DNA of 33,070 nucleotides from an uncultured Clostridia bacterium (GCA_946481295.1 CAMLLW010000017.1:1-33070); one strand, 5' to 3'. Positions 1-9,352 are shown, numbered from the stretch's first letter. Program-made: numbers and translations. Notes: a model not told the origin generated them from the sequence alone.

Positions 1-29
1 TTTACATATCGCCAAATAAATTTAAAAAT

Positions 30-2795
30 TTAAATTTTATATAAAATATATTTAGTAAATATTAAATAATATATAGAATATAAAATTATTATATTATTAT
101 CCTGTAAATTTAATTTAAAAAAGTGTGATATAATTTTAATATCATTTATATTAAATTTTAAAATATCATCATACTCTTTTAACATAAAATCCTTATCTAA
201 ATTTAAAATATCATTTTCTATTAAAGCTAAAGCATAATTATATTCATGTCTAAAATTAAAATTGTCATTTATTGCATTAATTTTATACTTGTTTAAATCA
301 AAATCAAAAATTTCTAAATACTTATAACAATTTAAAAAAGTATCTACTGTATCTTTATAATTTGTATTTTGATAAGAATAAAATACTATATTGCCATCTT
401 TTTTAATTTCTACCCCAGATTCATAAATACCTAACTTTAATCTTATATTATTATAGATGTAATCATTGATAATTTTTTCTACTACTAATAATTTACCAGA
501 ATAAGTTAAACCACTTTTTTCAAAACTTGAACATACTGAAATATCATTTATCTTCTTTTGCTTATTAATAAAAATATTATTTTTTTCTCTTATAAATATG
601 TAATTTTCATTTTTATAATTTTTTTTAGGGAATAAATTATAAATTTTTTTGGCTACATTTAAAATACATTCTTGATTTTGTATATTACTAATTAAATAAA
701 CTGTTAAATTATTTTGTGTAAAAATACTTTCTTTTAATTTAATTATATTGTTTTTCAAATTAGTTTTATGTTCATTATAATTAATTAAAAAATCTTCTAA
801 CCATTTTATAAAATTAAAACCAAAAATTTTGTCTTTTTTAAGTGCACTATTAAAAAAATATATTTCTGAAATATTTTTGACTATTTTTTTACTATAATAA
901 AAACTATTAGTTGTAATTTTATTTTTAAAATTATTTAATATTTCATATATTTCTTTTGTACTATTAAAATTAAAAGCTAATAATATATTATTAAATACTT
1001 CAAAAATAAAATTTGTATCATTTTTTAAAACTTTAAATTTAATTTCAAAAAATAAATCTTTTTTATAGTAATTTACATCAAATTGTGCCGATTCTAAAAT
1101 ATAATTATATTTTTCATCCATTTTATTATTAATTTCTTTTACTAATATTATAAATACACCTAAATATGGTAAATACTTTTCTTCTAAATTATTAATATTA
1201 AAATAAAAATTCATATAATTAATATCTTTTATAGCTATATTTATATATTTAAAATTATGATTAAAGACATTGATTGTCTCTATTTTAGAATTGTAATTTT
1301 CTAGTAATTGACAACTATTAATATTAGAATCTTTTATCAAATCATTCATTGTCTTTTTATCGTCATGTTTTTGAAATTTTTGTAATGCTAAATTTTCTTT
1401 TTTTATTATTTTTTTATCTTTTTCATTTGGCATATAATTATTTGTTTCAATTTCTTTATCGTTTTTTATATACAAATAAACAACATTTTTATTATTTATA
1501 AATTTATCTTTTATAGTTTTTTCAAATATATCTAAATTTTTTTTAATAAAATTAAGGTATTTAAATTTTTCAAAACCTTTTAATAAATCATCTTCTAAAA
1601 TAAAATTGTTAACTATTTCTAAATTGTAGATAAGTCCTTCAGGTTTATATCCATAATTTTTTTCTTTAATATTTAACTCATAAAGTTTTATTGATTTTAA
1701 TAATAATTCTTTATCTAATCCTTCTTTTAAAATTAAATGCCAAAAATCTTTAAGTGTATTTACTAAATGATTTAACTCTATATTATTTTTATTATCTAAA
1801 TAAAAGAATAAAACAGGCTCTGAAATATCTTTATCAAATTCATAAAAAATATTTGTATTGAAATTTGATTTTAAAAATTTAATTAAAGGAGAATTATTAA
1901 ATTTAAATAGATAATTAATTAAAATTTCAACACATGAAATTTCTAGTTCATTATTTGCCTTACACATAATTAATCCAACACATAAACAACTATTACTAAA
2001 ATAGTAAGTTTCATTAATTAACTTAGAAAAATATTTATTTTCAGATTTTGATAAATTAAAAGAATTTTTAGAAATACTTTTACTATATTTATGTATATAA
2101 TTAATATATATATAATTAAGATAAAACTCTATATCTAAATCACCGTATAAATAAATTAAAGAGTTATCCATAGTATAATATTCATTATAATATTCTAATA
2201 AATCTTCAAATTTAAGAATTTTTATGTATTTAGGATCACCTGCAGAATCAAACTTAATATTTTTATTATAAAATAAATATTTATATAATTTACGTTTTAT
2301 AATATAAGCCTTATCAGAATACATTCCTAACATCTCATTATATACTATGCCATTTGGTTTTAATTTCAAATTTTTTAATTCATATCTAAATCCTTCTTGC
2401 CAAAAGATTTCTTTTCTACTATTTAAGTTAGAATTATAAATAGCATCTAAATATACATCCATCATATCGAAAAAATCTTCTTTATTATAAGATGAAAATG
2501 GATAAACTGTTTTTTCATTAAAAGTTATAGCATTTAAATAAGTGTACATTTTTTTTGTAGCTAATGCATTAAATGTGTCTTTTATTGGATATTTATTTGA
2601 ACCAGTTAGTAAACAATGTTCTAAAATATGTGGTATACCTTTGTCATTAAGTGGTGGTGTCTTAAGACTTATTGAAAATACATTATTTAAATTTTTATTT
2701 TTAATATAAACAACTTTTGTACCTTCACTACATTGATAAAAATATCCTGTACTATCTATTTCATTTAATTTTCTAGTATTTTTTAATTCAAACAT
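30..2795 (-). CDS. M16 family zinc metallopeptidase, PreP/insulinase-like
   Basis: Predicted zinc peptidase of the M16C (presequence protease) family, 921 aa; members degrade short peptides inside a closed two-half chamber. The N-terminal half carries the inverted zinc motif HILEH (about residues 56-60), followed by family-typical TVYPFSS and MDVYLDAIY segments. The distal zinc-ligand glutamate lies in GIVYNEMLG (about residue 153). The C-terminal half is poorly conserved and very rich in Asn, Lys and Ile. The last 20 or so residues (ending KYILYKI) are hydrophobic and do not look like a typical PreP end, so an unusual or slightly altered C-terminus is possible. There is no signal peptide, so the protein is probably cytoplasmic. 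The ATG at 2795 has only a weak upstream AGAAAG. The gene follows the terminator of the valS unit; its own promoter was not recognised. Confidence 0.88.
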   Translation of the reverse strand: MFELKNTRKLNEIDSTGYFYQCSEGTKVVYIKNKNLNNVFSISLKTPPLNDKGIPHILEHCLLTGSNKYPIKDTFNALATKKMYTYLNAITFNEKTVYPFSSYNKEDFFDMMDVYLDAIYNSNLNSRKEIFWQEGFRYELKNLKLKPNGIVYNEMLGMYSDKAYIIKRKLYKYLFYNKNIKFDSAGDPKYIKILKFEDLLEYYNEYYTMDNSLIYLYGDLDIEFYLNYIYINYIHKYSKSISKNSFNLSKSENKYFSKLINETYYFSNSCLCVGLIMCKANNELEISCVEILINYLFKFNNSPLIKFLKSNFNTNIFYEFDKDISEPVLFFYLDNKNNIELNHLVNTLKDFWHLILKEGLDKELLLKSIKLYELNIKEKNYGYKPEGLIYNLEIVNNFILEDDLLKGFEKFKYLNFIKKNLDIFEKTIKDKFINNKNVVYLYIKNDKEIETNNYMPNEKDKKIIKKENLALQKFQKHDDKKTMNDLIKDSNINSCQLLENYNSKIETINVFNHNFKYINIAIKDINYMNFYFNINNLEEKYLPYLGVFIILVKEINNKMDEKYNYILESAQFDVNYYKKDLFFEIKFKVLKNDTNFIFEVFNNILLAFNFNSTKEIYEILNNFKNKITTNSFYYSKKIVKNISEIYFFNSALKKDKIFGFNFIKWLEDFLINYNEHKTNLKNNIIKLKESIFTQNNLTVYLISNIQNQECILNVAKKIYNLFPKKNYKNENYIFIREKNNIFINKQKKINDISVCSSFEKSGLTYSGKLLVVEKIINDYIYNNIRLKLGIYESGVEIKKDGNIVFYSYQNTNYKDTVDTFLNCYKYLEIFDFDLNKYKINAINDNFNFRHEYNYALALIENDILNLDKDFMLKEYDDILKFNINDIKIISHFFKLNLQDNNIIILYSIYYLIFTKYILYKI

Positions 2796-2834
2796 ATAAT
2801 TTAACTTCTTTCTATTTTACAATTTTAAAAAAAA

Positions 2835-2860
2835 TAAAAAACTTCCTTAGAAGTTTTTTA
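2835..2860 (-). terminator. Rho-independent terminator of the valS unit
   Basis: On the minus strand the stem AAAAAACTTC / GAAGTTTTTT with a short TAAG loop is followed by an A/T tract ending in a run of T. It lies directly after the TPR gene stop codon and before the M16 peptidase gene, so it most likely ends the valS-46aa-TPR transcript. Confidence 0.8.
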
Positions 2861-2861
2861 T

Positions 2862-4271
2862 TTATGAAAGTTCTTGTATTTTTGAATTAGCAATTTTTAC
2901 TCTATTAGAATTTGGATATTTATCTAATATAGTTTGATAATATGTTAATGCTAATTCATTCTCTTGATTTATTTCTGCTATTCTTGCTAAATAATAAGTA
3001 GCATCTGCTAAATATGGACTATCACTTAAACTATAAATAAATGATTTCTCAAACATATTTTTTGCATCGGCATAGTTCTTTTGATTAAATAATTTTATTG
3101 CTTGGCTATATGTTTTTCTTCCAGCCTCTTTATATACTTTACTTTTTGCATTTTCATACTTTTCTTTTACTTCTGGAGATAAATTTTCAGAATCTACGCT
3201 GTTAAGCATATATGCAGCATCTTCTGATTTTCCTTTTTTATTTAAATCAAAAGCACTTTGTATAATTTCTGTTACCTCTATTTCACTTGTTTGCTTCTTT
3301 AATTCATTATTTTCAGAATGTATTTTAGAATTCTCACTTTGTAGAAAACCTACTTTTTCTTCTAATTCTAAAATATTTTTCTTATAAGTTTTTTCTGATT
3401 TTTTAATTGTATTTTGTAATTCTTCTATTTTCATTTCTTTTTCATTTATAATACCAGGATTAATTAATGTTTTCATTAAAACAAAAACACAAATACCACC
3501 TATAACAAAACTAATAATTTCAGCTATATGAAAATTATTTCCAAACTTCTTTTTATTATCTTCAGGAGTAAGTCTAGTATATGACCCACTCTGACTATAA
3601 GATGTTTTTGCTTCTACTTTATTTATTATAACAGGTGCAGGTGCATCAGGCCTTTGTTTATCAGGAAATAATTCTCTATAATAATGTAAAGCTGTTTGAT
3701 TATTATAATCTATATTTAATACTTTTATAATTAAATCTTCTGCTTCTTTCTTTTTATTTTGAATTAAATAACAAAATGTAAGTAAATTTAATGCGTCTAC
3801 AAATTTAGGATTTATTTCTATAGCTTTCTTTAACTGTATGACTGCCATATCATCATTTTTTTGTTCTATATAAATAAGTGCTTGATTATATATTTCTATA
3901 TAATTATTAAATTCTTCTATTTGTTTAGGTTCTTTTTTTAAATCATTTATATATACATTAGCTAAATTATCTTCCACTTTTATAATTCTACTTGTATTCC
4001 ATTGTTTTATTGCTTCTCCAACTTGCCCTACTTCAAAATATATAAGCCCAAGTAAGTTTCTAGCATTATAATTATTTTTATTAAAATAAATACTTTTATT
4101 TAAATACTCTATAGAATTATATAAATCATTAGAATTTACACTATTAATAGCTTTATTATATAAAGAATTGGAAGCTAAATTTGCTTTTTCAAATAATGTT
4201 GGATCTATACCACAATTTGGACAAATTGTTTCTTTGTTTGAAAATTCAATCCCACAATTTGGACATTTCAT
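2862..4271 (-). CDS. Zinc-ribbon, TPR and coiled-coil single-pass membrane protein
   Basis: Predicted 469-aa protein. A zinc ribbon with two CPNC knuckles (residues 3-20) is followed by TPR-like helical repeats to about residue 205. A Pro-rich linker follows, then one membrane span near 249-269 (ISFVIGGICVFVLM). After it come a coiled coil (about 280-335) and a second set of TPR-like repeats to the C-terminus, similar to those of YbgF/BamD-type proteins. The N-terminal zinc ribbon and TPRs would be cytoplasmic and the C-terminal half outside, suggesting an envelope scaffold; the function is not known. A GTG at 4280 lies inside the ribosome binding site. The ATG at 4271 is preferred because GAGGAG sits 8 nt before it. 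It starts 16 bp after the 46-aa ORF and is probably cotranscribed with valS. Confidence 0.8.
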   Translation of the reverse strand: MKCPNCGIEFSNKETICPNCGIDPTLFEKANLASNSLYNKAINSVNSNDLYNSIEYLNKSIYFNKNNYNARNLLGLIYFEVGQVGEAIKQWNTSRIIKVEDNLANVYINDLKKEPKQIEEFNNYIEIYNQALIYIEQKNDDMAVIQLKKAIEINPKFVDALNLLTFCYLIQNKKKEAEDLIIKVLNIDYNNQTALHYYRELFPDKQRPDAPAPVIINKVEAKTSYSQSGSYTRLTPEDNKKKFGNNFHIAEIISFVIGGICVFVLMKTLINPGIINEKEMKIEELQNTIKKSEKTYKKNILELEEKVGFLQSENSKIHSENNELKKQTSEIEVTEIIQSAFDLNKKGKSEDAAYMLNSVDSENLSPEVKEKYENAKSKVYKEAGRKTYSQAIKLFNQKNYADAKNMFEKSFIYSLSDSPYLADATYYLARIAEINQENELALTYYQTILDKYPNSNRVKIANSKIQELS

Positions 4272-4287
4272 CTTTTTCACTCCTCTA

Positions 4288-4428
4288 CTAACTTTTAGGA
4301 ATATTGTTTATTATGTGCTGTAATAAATCCATTATGTCTAAAATTTCATCAGATTTTACTGTTTCATCTATATCATTTATACCAACAATAGGTTTATATT
4401 TTTCAATTTCTTTATTAAAGTCTATCAT
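4288..4428 (-). CDS. Small 46-aa hypothetical protein between valS and the TPR gene
   Basis: Short ORF of 46 codons, MIDFNKEIEKYKPIVGINDI at the start and INNIPKS at the end, with a strong GGGAGG ribosome binding site 6 nt before the ATG. It starts 39 bp after valS and stops just before the ribosome binding site of the TPR gene, so it fits a polycistronic valS unit. The peptide is acidic, soluble and probably helical in its second half (SDEILDIMDLLQHI). I recognise no family. The good ribosome binding site and tight packing are the main support for it being real. Confidence 0.65.
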   Translation of the reverse strand: MIDFNKEIEKYKPIVGINDIDETVKSDEILDIMDLLQHIINNIPKS

Positions 4429-4467
4429 AAAAACCTCCCAAAATATTTATTATAATTTAACTAAAAT

Positions 4468-7107
4468 TTATTTAGATAATCTTTTTATTTGTTCTAATAC
4501 TTCTTCTAAAGTTTTTTCATATTTTATTTGTTTTTCTTTCTCAGCTTCTATTAACTTTTGTGGTGCTTTACTTACAAATCCTTCATTTGATAATTTTTTA
4601 TTTACACGATTTACTTCAGATTCTAATTTTTCTTTTTCTTTATTTAAACGCAATAATTCTTTCTCAATATCTACAAGTTCTAAAAATGGCATGTAAATAG
4701 CTCCACCAGAAATAACTACAGAAACGTAATCATTATCTATTTGATCATTATTATCTTTAATAATTAATTCACTAGAATAAGCTAATGTTTTAAAGAAACT
4801 TTCACTATCTTTAAAAATATTACTTATATTTTCTTCTTGAGTTACAAGAATTGTTTTTACTTTTCTAGAAGGAACTACATTCATTTCTGCTCTTAAATAC
4901 CTTATATTTTTAACAGCAGTTTTTATGATTTCTATATCTTTTTCTTCTTTTTCGAAAACAAATTCCTTATTATATTTCGGCCAATTAGATAAAACAATTG
5001 TATCTTCTTCATCTTGAATAGAATTAAAAATTTCTTCTGTTATAAATGGTGCATATGGATGTAATAATTTTAATGAATTTATTAATACTTCTTTTAATGT
5101 CCATAAAGCAATATTTCTTGTAGGGTCATTTTTATTGTATAGTCTTGGTTTTACCATCTCTATATACCAATCACAATAATATTCCCAAATAAAATCATAT
5201 ATTTTTTGAATAGCTATTCCCAATTCATAATTATCTATTAAATTTGTAACTTCCATTATTAAGCTATTTAGTTTAGATAATATCCACTTGTCTGCAGGAG
5301 TTAAATCTTCTTTAGAATATTTTGGACTAGCTTCTTCTAAATTCATTAATATAAATCTTGTAGCGTTCCATACTTTATTTAAAAAGTTTCTATTTACTTC
5401 TACTTTTTCCCAATAAAATCTTTGATCATTTCCTGGGGAATTTCCGCCAATAAGTGTTAATCTTAGAGCATCTGTACCATATTTTTCAATTACATCTAAT
5501 GGGTTTATACCATTTCCTAAAGATTTACTCATTTTTCTTCCTTCAGAATCTCTCACTAAACCATGAATTAGTACATCTTTAAATGGTAATTGATTTGTTT
5601 GTTCTAAAGCTGAAAATACCATTCTTACAACCCAGAAGAAAATAATATCATATGCTGTTACTAAAACATCTGTAGGATAAAAATAATTTAAATCTTCTGT
5701 ATTTTCTGGCCAACCTAATGTTGAAAATGGCCATAGTGCAGAACTAAACCAAGTATCTAATGTATCTTCATCTTGTTTTATATTTGTTCCACCACATTTA
5801 CTACATTTTATAGGTTTTTCAGATGATACAATTATTTCATGACAATCATCACAATAATATGCAGGTATTCTATGACCCCACCATAATTGTCTAGATATAC
5901 ACCAATCATGCATATTTTCTAACCAATTCATATATATTTTGCCAAATCTATCTGGAATAAATCTTAAATTATTATTTTTAAATTCTTCTATTGCAGGCTT
6001 AACCATTTCATCCATTTTAACAAACCATTGTTCTTTTATTAAAGGTTCTATAACGCAATTGCATCTTTCATGGGTACCAACAGAATTTTTAATTTCCTCT
6101 TTTTTTACAAATAATCCTAAGTTTTTAAATTCTTCTACTATTTTTTCTCGTGCCTCATACCTGTCTAATCCTTTATATGCTTCACAGACATCATTTATGC
6201 TTCCATCATCATTCATAACATTTATAATAGGTAAATTATGTCTTTCTCCAACTTCAAAATCATTTGGGTCATGTGCTGGAGTAATTTTAACTACACCTGT
6301 TCCAAAATCCATTTCAACATAATCATCTGCTATTATAGGAATTACTCTATTAACTATAGGAACAGTAACTGTCATACCAATAAACTTTTTATATCTAATA
6401 TCATTAGGATTAACTGCTATTGATGTATCACCTAAAATAGTTTCAGGTCTAGTTGTAGCAAATGTTAAAAACTCATCTGTACCATTTATAGGATATTTAA
6501 AATACCAGAAATATCCTTCATTATCTATATAATTTACTTCTGCATCTGATATAGTAGTCTTACATTGTGGACACCAATTTACAAGTTTTTTACCCTTATA
6601 GATGTATCCTTTTTTATATAATTTAATAAAAACTTCTTCTACAGCTTTATTTAATCCACTGTCTAAAGTAAATCTTTGTCTACTCCAGTCACAAGAAATA
6701 CCCATCTTTTTAAATTGTTCTACTATTTTATTACCATAAGTTTCTTTCCAATCCCAAACATGTTTTAGAAATTCTTCTCTGCCTATATCTTCTTTTTTTA
6801 TACCCTCTTTTGCAAGTTTTTCTACTACTTTAACTTCTGTTGATATACTTGCATGATCTGTTCCAGGTAATAATAATGCATTATATCCTTGCATTCTTTT
6901 AGTTCTAATTAAAATATCTTGTATTGTACTATTTAATGCATGTCCCATGTGTAATTGACCAGTAATATTTGGTGGTGGCATAACAATTGTATAAGGTTTT
7001 TTTGCTTTATCTATTTTAACGTTAAAATATCCTTTGTTTAACCAATTTTTATAAATTCTATCTTCCGCCTCTGAAGGATTAAAATTTTTATCTAGTTCTT
7101 TTTTCAT
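4468..7107 (-). CDS. valS: Valyl-tRNA synthetase
   Basis: Class I aminoacyl-tRNA synthetase, 879 aa, charging tRNA-Val. It shows the HIGH-type motif in PPNITGQLHMGHAL (near residue 50), a large editing (CP1) insertion with TFATTRPETILGDT, a zinc-binding region (CDDCHEI and CSKCGG), the KMSKS motif in GRKMSKSLGNG (about residue 525), an anticodon-binding domain, and a C-terminal coiled-coil arm (KELLRLNKEKEKLESEVNRV) typical of ValRS. The chosen ATG at 7107 has AGGAGG just upstream; the frame is open further upstream, but that extension is hydrophobic and overlaps the preceding gene. It follows the T-box leader and a small membrane-protein gene, so its expression should respond to uncharged tRNA-Val. 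Confidence 0.98.
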   Translation of the reverse strand: MKKELDKNFNPSEAEDRIYKNWLNKGYFNVKIDKAKKPYTIVMPPPNITGQLHMGHALNSTIQDILIRTKRMQGYNALLLPGTDHASISTEVKVVEKLAKEGIKKEDIGREEFLKHVWDWKETYGNKIVEQFKKMGISCDWSRQRFTLDSGLNKAVEEVFIKLYKKGYIYKGKKLVNWCPQCKTTISDAEVNYIDNEGYFWYFKYPINGTDEFLTFATTRPETILGDTSIAVNPNDIRYKKFIGMTVTVPIVNRVIPIIADDYVEMDFGTGVVKITPAHDPNDFEVGERHNLPIINVMNDDGSINDVCEAYKGLDRYEAREKIVEEFKNLGLFVKKEEIKNSVGTHERCNCVIEPLIKEQWFVKMDEMVKPAIEEFKNNNLRFIPDRFGKIYMNWLENMHDWCISRQLWWGHRIPAYYCDDCHEIIVSSEKPIKCSKCGGTNIKQDEDTLDTWFSSALWPFSTLGWPENTEDLNYFYPTDVLVTAYDIIFFWVVRMVFSALEQTNQLPFKDVLIHGLVRDSEGRKMSKSLGNGINPLDVIEKYGTDALRLTLIGGNSPGNDQRFYWEKVEVNRNFLNKVWNATRFILMNLEEASPKYSKEDLTPADKWILSKLNSLIMEVTNLIDNYELGIAIQKIYDFIWEYYCDWYIEMVKPRLYNKNDPTRNIALWTLKEVLINSLKLLHPYAPFITEEIFNSIQDEEDTIVLSNWPKYNKEFVFEKEEKDIEIIKTAVKNIRYLRAEMNVVPSRKVKTILVTQEENISNIFKDSESFFKTLAYSSELIIKDNNDQIDNDYVSVVISGGAIYMPFLELVDIEKELLRLNKEKEKLESEVNRVNKKLSNEGFVSKAPQKLIEAEKEKQIKYEKTLEEVLEQIKRLSK

Positions 7108-7117
7108 GATTTTCCTC

Positions 7118-7366
7118 CTAAAAAATAATATATAATATAATTCCTGCAATAATAATGCAAGAACAAAAACCATAAACTAAAGTTTTTGTGAATTTTAATA
7201 TGTATAAAAAATCTTTATAATCATTTTCGTCTTTATTATTGTCATCATTTTCTGAAAAAAAATTCATATTTTTCATTTGTCTTTCAAGTAATTTAAATAT
7301 AAAAAAATAACTAAAAAGTGCTATGATAAAACCTGATATTATAACAATAATACCTATATTAAGCAT
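7118..7366 (-). CDS. Small two-helix membrane protein upstream of valS
   Basis: Predicted 82-aa protein with a hydrophobic segment at each end (about residues 4-23 and 62-80) and a charged, Asn/Asp-rich middle (ENDDNNKDENDYKD), consistent with a small hairpin membrane protein. The ATG at 7366 has GGAGGT upstream. The gene lies between the valine T-box terminator/antiterminator and valS (10 bp before the valS ATG), so it is under the same T-box control. I do not recognise the family. A link to valine transport or sensing would be only a guess. Confidence 0.7.
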   Translation of the reverse strand: MLNIGIIVIISGFIIALFSYFFIFKLLERQMKNMNFFSENDDNNKDENDYKDFLYILKFTKTLVYGFCSCIIIAGIILYIIF

Positions 7367-7380
7367 AAAACTACCTCCAC

Positions 7381-7652
7381 AAAATAAAAAGCCTTCGTCT
7401 ATTATAAGGACGAAAGCTTGTGGTACCACCTTAGTTTCTAAATTTACATTTTAGATTCTATGACTATAACATAAAGCCACCCGTTTATATTTTAAATTAT
7501 AATTTTTTAATTTAAAAGTGTTTATAAATGTAAAAAAGCTACCTCCAGCAATAATTTAAACTTAGATATTTTTCAGCCAAGAATATCTTTCTCTAAAAAG
7601 TATTTATTACTTACTCCTCTTTTCATATACATATATAATAATAAACTCATTT
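7381..7652 (-). promoter_or_regulatory. T-box leader (valine, GUA specifier) of the valS operon
   Basis: tRNA-sensing leader RNA. The conserved T-box AAGGTGGTACCACAAG lies at 7417-7432 (minus-strand reading). It is followed by the terminator hairpin with arms CTTTCGTC / GACGAAGG and a T-run (about 7384-7418). Stem I shows AGAGAAAG and GGCTG elements (about 7575-7595). A specifier loop can be drawn between basal helix AAAAG/CTTTT and upper helix AGTAAT/ATTGCT. In it, GGAG is followed by GTA at 7540-7542 and then G, fitting the usual spacing of a specifier codon. GUA is a valine codon, matching the downstream valS. Binding of uncharged tRNA-Val should favour antitermination. The specifier assignment is my manual fold. 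Confidence 0.9.
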
Positions 7653-9002
7653 TGACATATTATAGTTCATATTATCTGTATTGTCAATATTTACACTATC
7701 TATATTATTTAATATTTTATCTATTTCTTTGTTTAAATTTTCTAATTCTTCTTCATTTTCAAAATTAAAATTAATATTTGCTATATGTGATACTTCTTCT
7801 AAATATCTTTGTATAATTTTATCTATAACTTTATCTTCTGTTTTATCAAAATTATTTAAAATAGAAAGTTCATTCCAAATACTTAAGTGTTTTTCGTCTA
7901 ATTGTTTTAATCTAAGTTCTAAACGATTTAATTCTTTTTCTAGCTCTTTATAATAATTTCTTTTATCTTCTATATTTATAGTTTTAGCAAATTTCTCTGT
8001 AGTAATAGCAAAATTTGTTATGTTATTTTTCTTTAAAAAGAGTTCTATGTCATTTTCTGTCTTATATAAATTACCTTTTATAGCATCAAATCTTGTAGTA
8101 AGTTGTTTATAATTAGAATAGTCTTTAATATTTTGTTTTAATTTTTCTGAACTATTAATATTATATTTATTATATACAAAATCTACAAAATTAGTATAGT
8201 AAGCATATACTACATTTTTTTTATTTAATAATAGTATTGCTTTTTTCTGTTTTTTAGCATTTATTATTAATTCTTTTTTAATTTTATCATTTAATAGGTA
8301 TACAGTAGTAATTATTAAAATAAATAAAATACACATAAATGTAACTGGTATAAAAATACTTAGTTTTTTAAACATAGCAAAAAATACTAAGACTATAGAG
8401 CTAATACTAAATATAGTAACCATAAATACTGAAAATTTATTTAATAAACTTCTACCTGTTAATAACATTTCTCTTTGATATTTTAATTCAGAATTTTCAC
8501 CATCTAAATAATTTATATCATGTTTTAAAATTCTTTGATGTCTTTCTGCATCTTCTAAACTATTTAAAACTAATTTAGCATCTTTTCTAAAGTCTTCCAT
8601 ATTTATAAGACCTTTATCGTAACTTATAATTTTATGTCTTAATGCAGTTTTGTCTTTACTAAGAGATATAAATCTAGATAACATTTTTTTTAGTTCTTCG
8701 GTATCTTCTTCTGAAAGATTTTGATAACATTTTACATCTTCTAATTCATCATTTAATATTTGAATTTTTTGAGTTATAAATATTCTTTGATGAGCAATAT
8801 CAATAGCATTATCACAAAGTGAAATGACTTTTTTTATAATATCATATACTTCACTATCTGGATCTACTTCTAATAAAAAATCTTCAAATTTAGAATAACT
8901 TTTTATGATAGTATTGTCATTTTTTCTTTCTTTCAATTTACTTACAAAATTTAAGAACCTATCAAACATAGTTTTTTTAGATTTTATATTTTCTTCCTCC
9001 AT
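7647..9002 (-). CDS. Coiled-coil protein with a central two-helix membrane hairpin, unknown
   Basis: Predicted 451-aa protein of unknown function. Residues 1-185 are charged and helical (coiled coil). Two adjacent membrane spans follow at about 190-210 and 215-240 (VFMVTIFSISSIVLVFF and FIPVTFMCILFILIIT). A second long coiled coil runs from about 245 to 430 (LEKELNRLELRLKQLDEKHL). Both soluble ends should lie on the same side of the membrane, probably the cytoplasm. The ATG at 9002 has AAGGAG upstream. It is the last gene of the run that begins with uvrB, 56 bp after the 97-aa gene. The final codons contain the promoter of the valS T-box leader. Confidence 0.75.
   Translation of the reverse strand: MEEENIKSKKTMFDRFLNFVSKLKERKNDNTIIKSYSKFEDFLLEVDPDSEVYDIIKKVISLCDNAIDIAHQRIFITQKIQILNDELEDVKCYQNLSEEDTEELKKMLSRFISLSKDKTALRHKIISYDKGLINMEDFRKDAKLVLNSLEDAERHQRILKHDINYLDGENSELKYQREMLLTGRSLLNKFSVFMVTIFSISSIVLVFFAMFKKLSIFIPVTFMCILFILIITTVYLLNDKIKKELIINAKKQKKAILLLNKKNVVYAYYTNFVDFVYNKYNINSSEKLKQNIKDYSNYKQLTTRFDAIKGNLYKTENDIELFLKKNNITNFAITTEKFAKTINIEDKRNYYKELEKELNRLELRLKQLDEKHLSIWNELSILNNFDKTEDKVIDKIIQRYLEEVSHIANINFNFENEEELENLNKEIDKILNNIDSVNIDNTDNMNYNMSK
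7659..7687 (-). promoter_or_regulatory. Consensus sigma-A promoter for the T-box leader
   Basis: On the minus strand TTGACA (7682-7687), a 17-nt spacer and TATAAT (7659-7664) match the vegetative consensus at all 12 positions. It lies inside the last codons of the coiled-coil gene (stop at 7647), so transcription should start near 7652, just before the T-box stem I. Confidence 0.85.
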
Positions 9003-9058
9003 ACCATTACTCCTTAAAAGATAAAATTATATGTAATTATAATTTTATTTACATTTAT

Positions 9059-9352
9059 TTATGTATATTTTCTATTTTCATTTTTAAGAATAAATGCTAT
9101 TTTAACGCAGTCTATGGCAATAACCATAGTATAGTCTTCTTTTTCATAAATAAGAGGATTATTTTTTTTTCTAACAATTATAGAATCAATTTTTGTATTA
9201 TCATTCCAATAATTTAAAAAATATAATCCTTCATTATCATATATTCTCCAATCATAATTTTGCATATATCTTATAAAATAATCATCGTTACAATCGAAAA
9301 ATAACATAAGTTCATTTTTAGAATTTAAGTAGCTATTAACTATATCCTCCAT
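9059..9352 (-). CDS. Hypothetical 97-aa protein
   Basis: Small soluble protein rich in aromatic and acidic residues (ELMLFFDCNDDYFIRYMQNY near the N-terminus, FLNYWNDN in the middle), with beta-rich segments such as YTMVIAIDCVKIAFIL. No family recognised. The ATG at 9352 has GAGAGGG about 9 nt upstream. It sits 26 bp after dcd in the same direction, so it is probably cotranscribed. Confidence 0.6.
   Translation of the reverse strand: MEDIVNSYLNSKNELMLFFDCNDDYFIRYMQNYDWRIYDNEGLYFLNYWNDNTKIDSIIVRKKNNPLIYEKEDYTMVIAIDCVKIAFILKNENRKYT

Noticed and set aside
4304-4696. Plus-strand reading frame over the 3' end of valS
   Set aside because: It is antisense to valS and the 46-aa ORF, has Ser/Phe-rich composition typical of reversed A/T-rich coding sequence, and lacks a ribosome binding site. 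The same applies to other plus-strand frames inside valS, uvrA, topB, polA and the NlpC gene.
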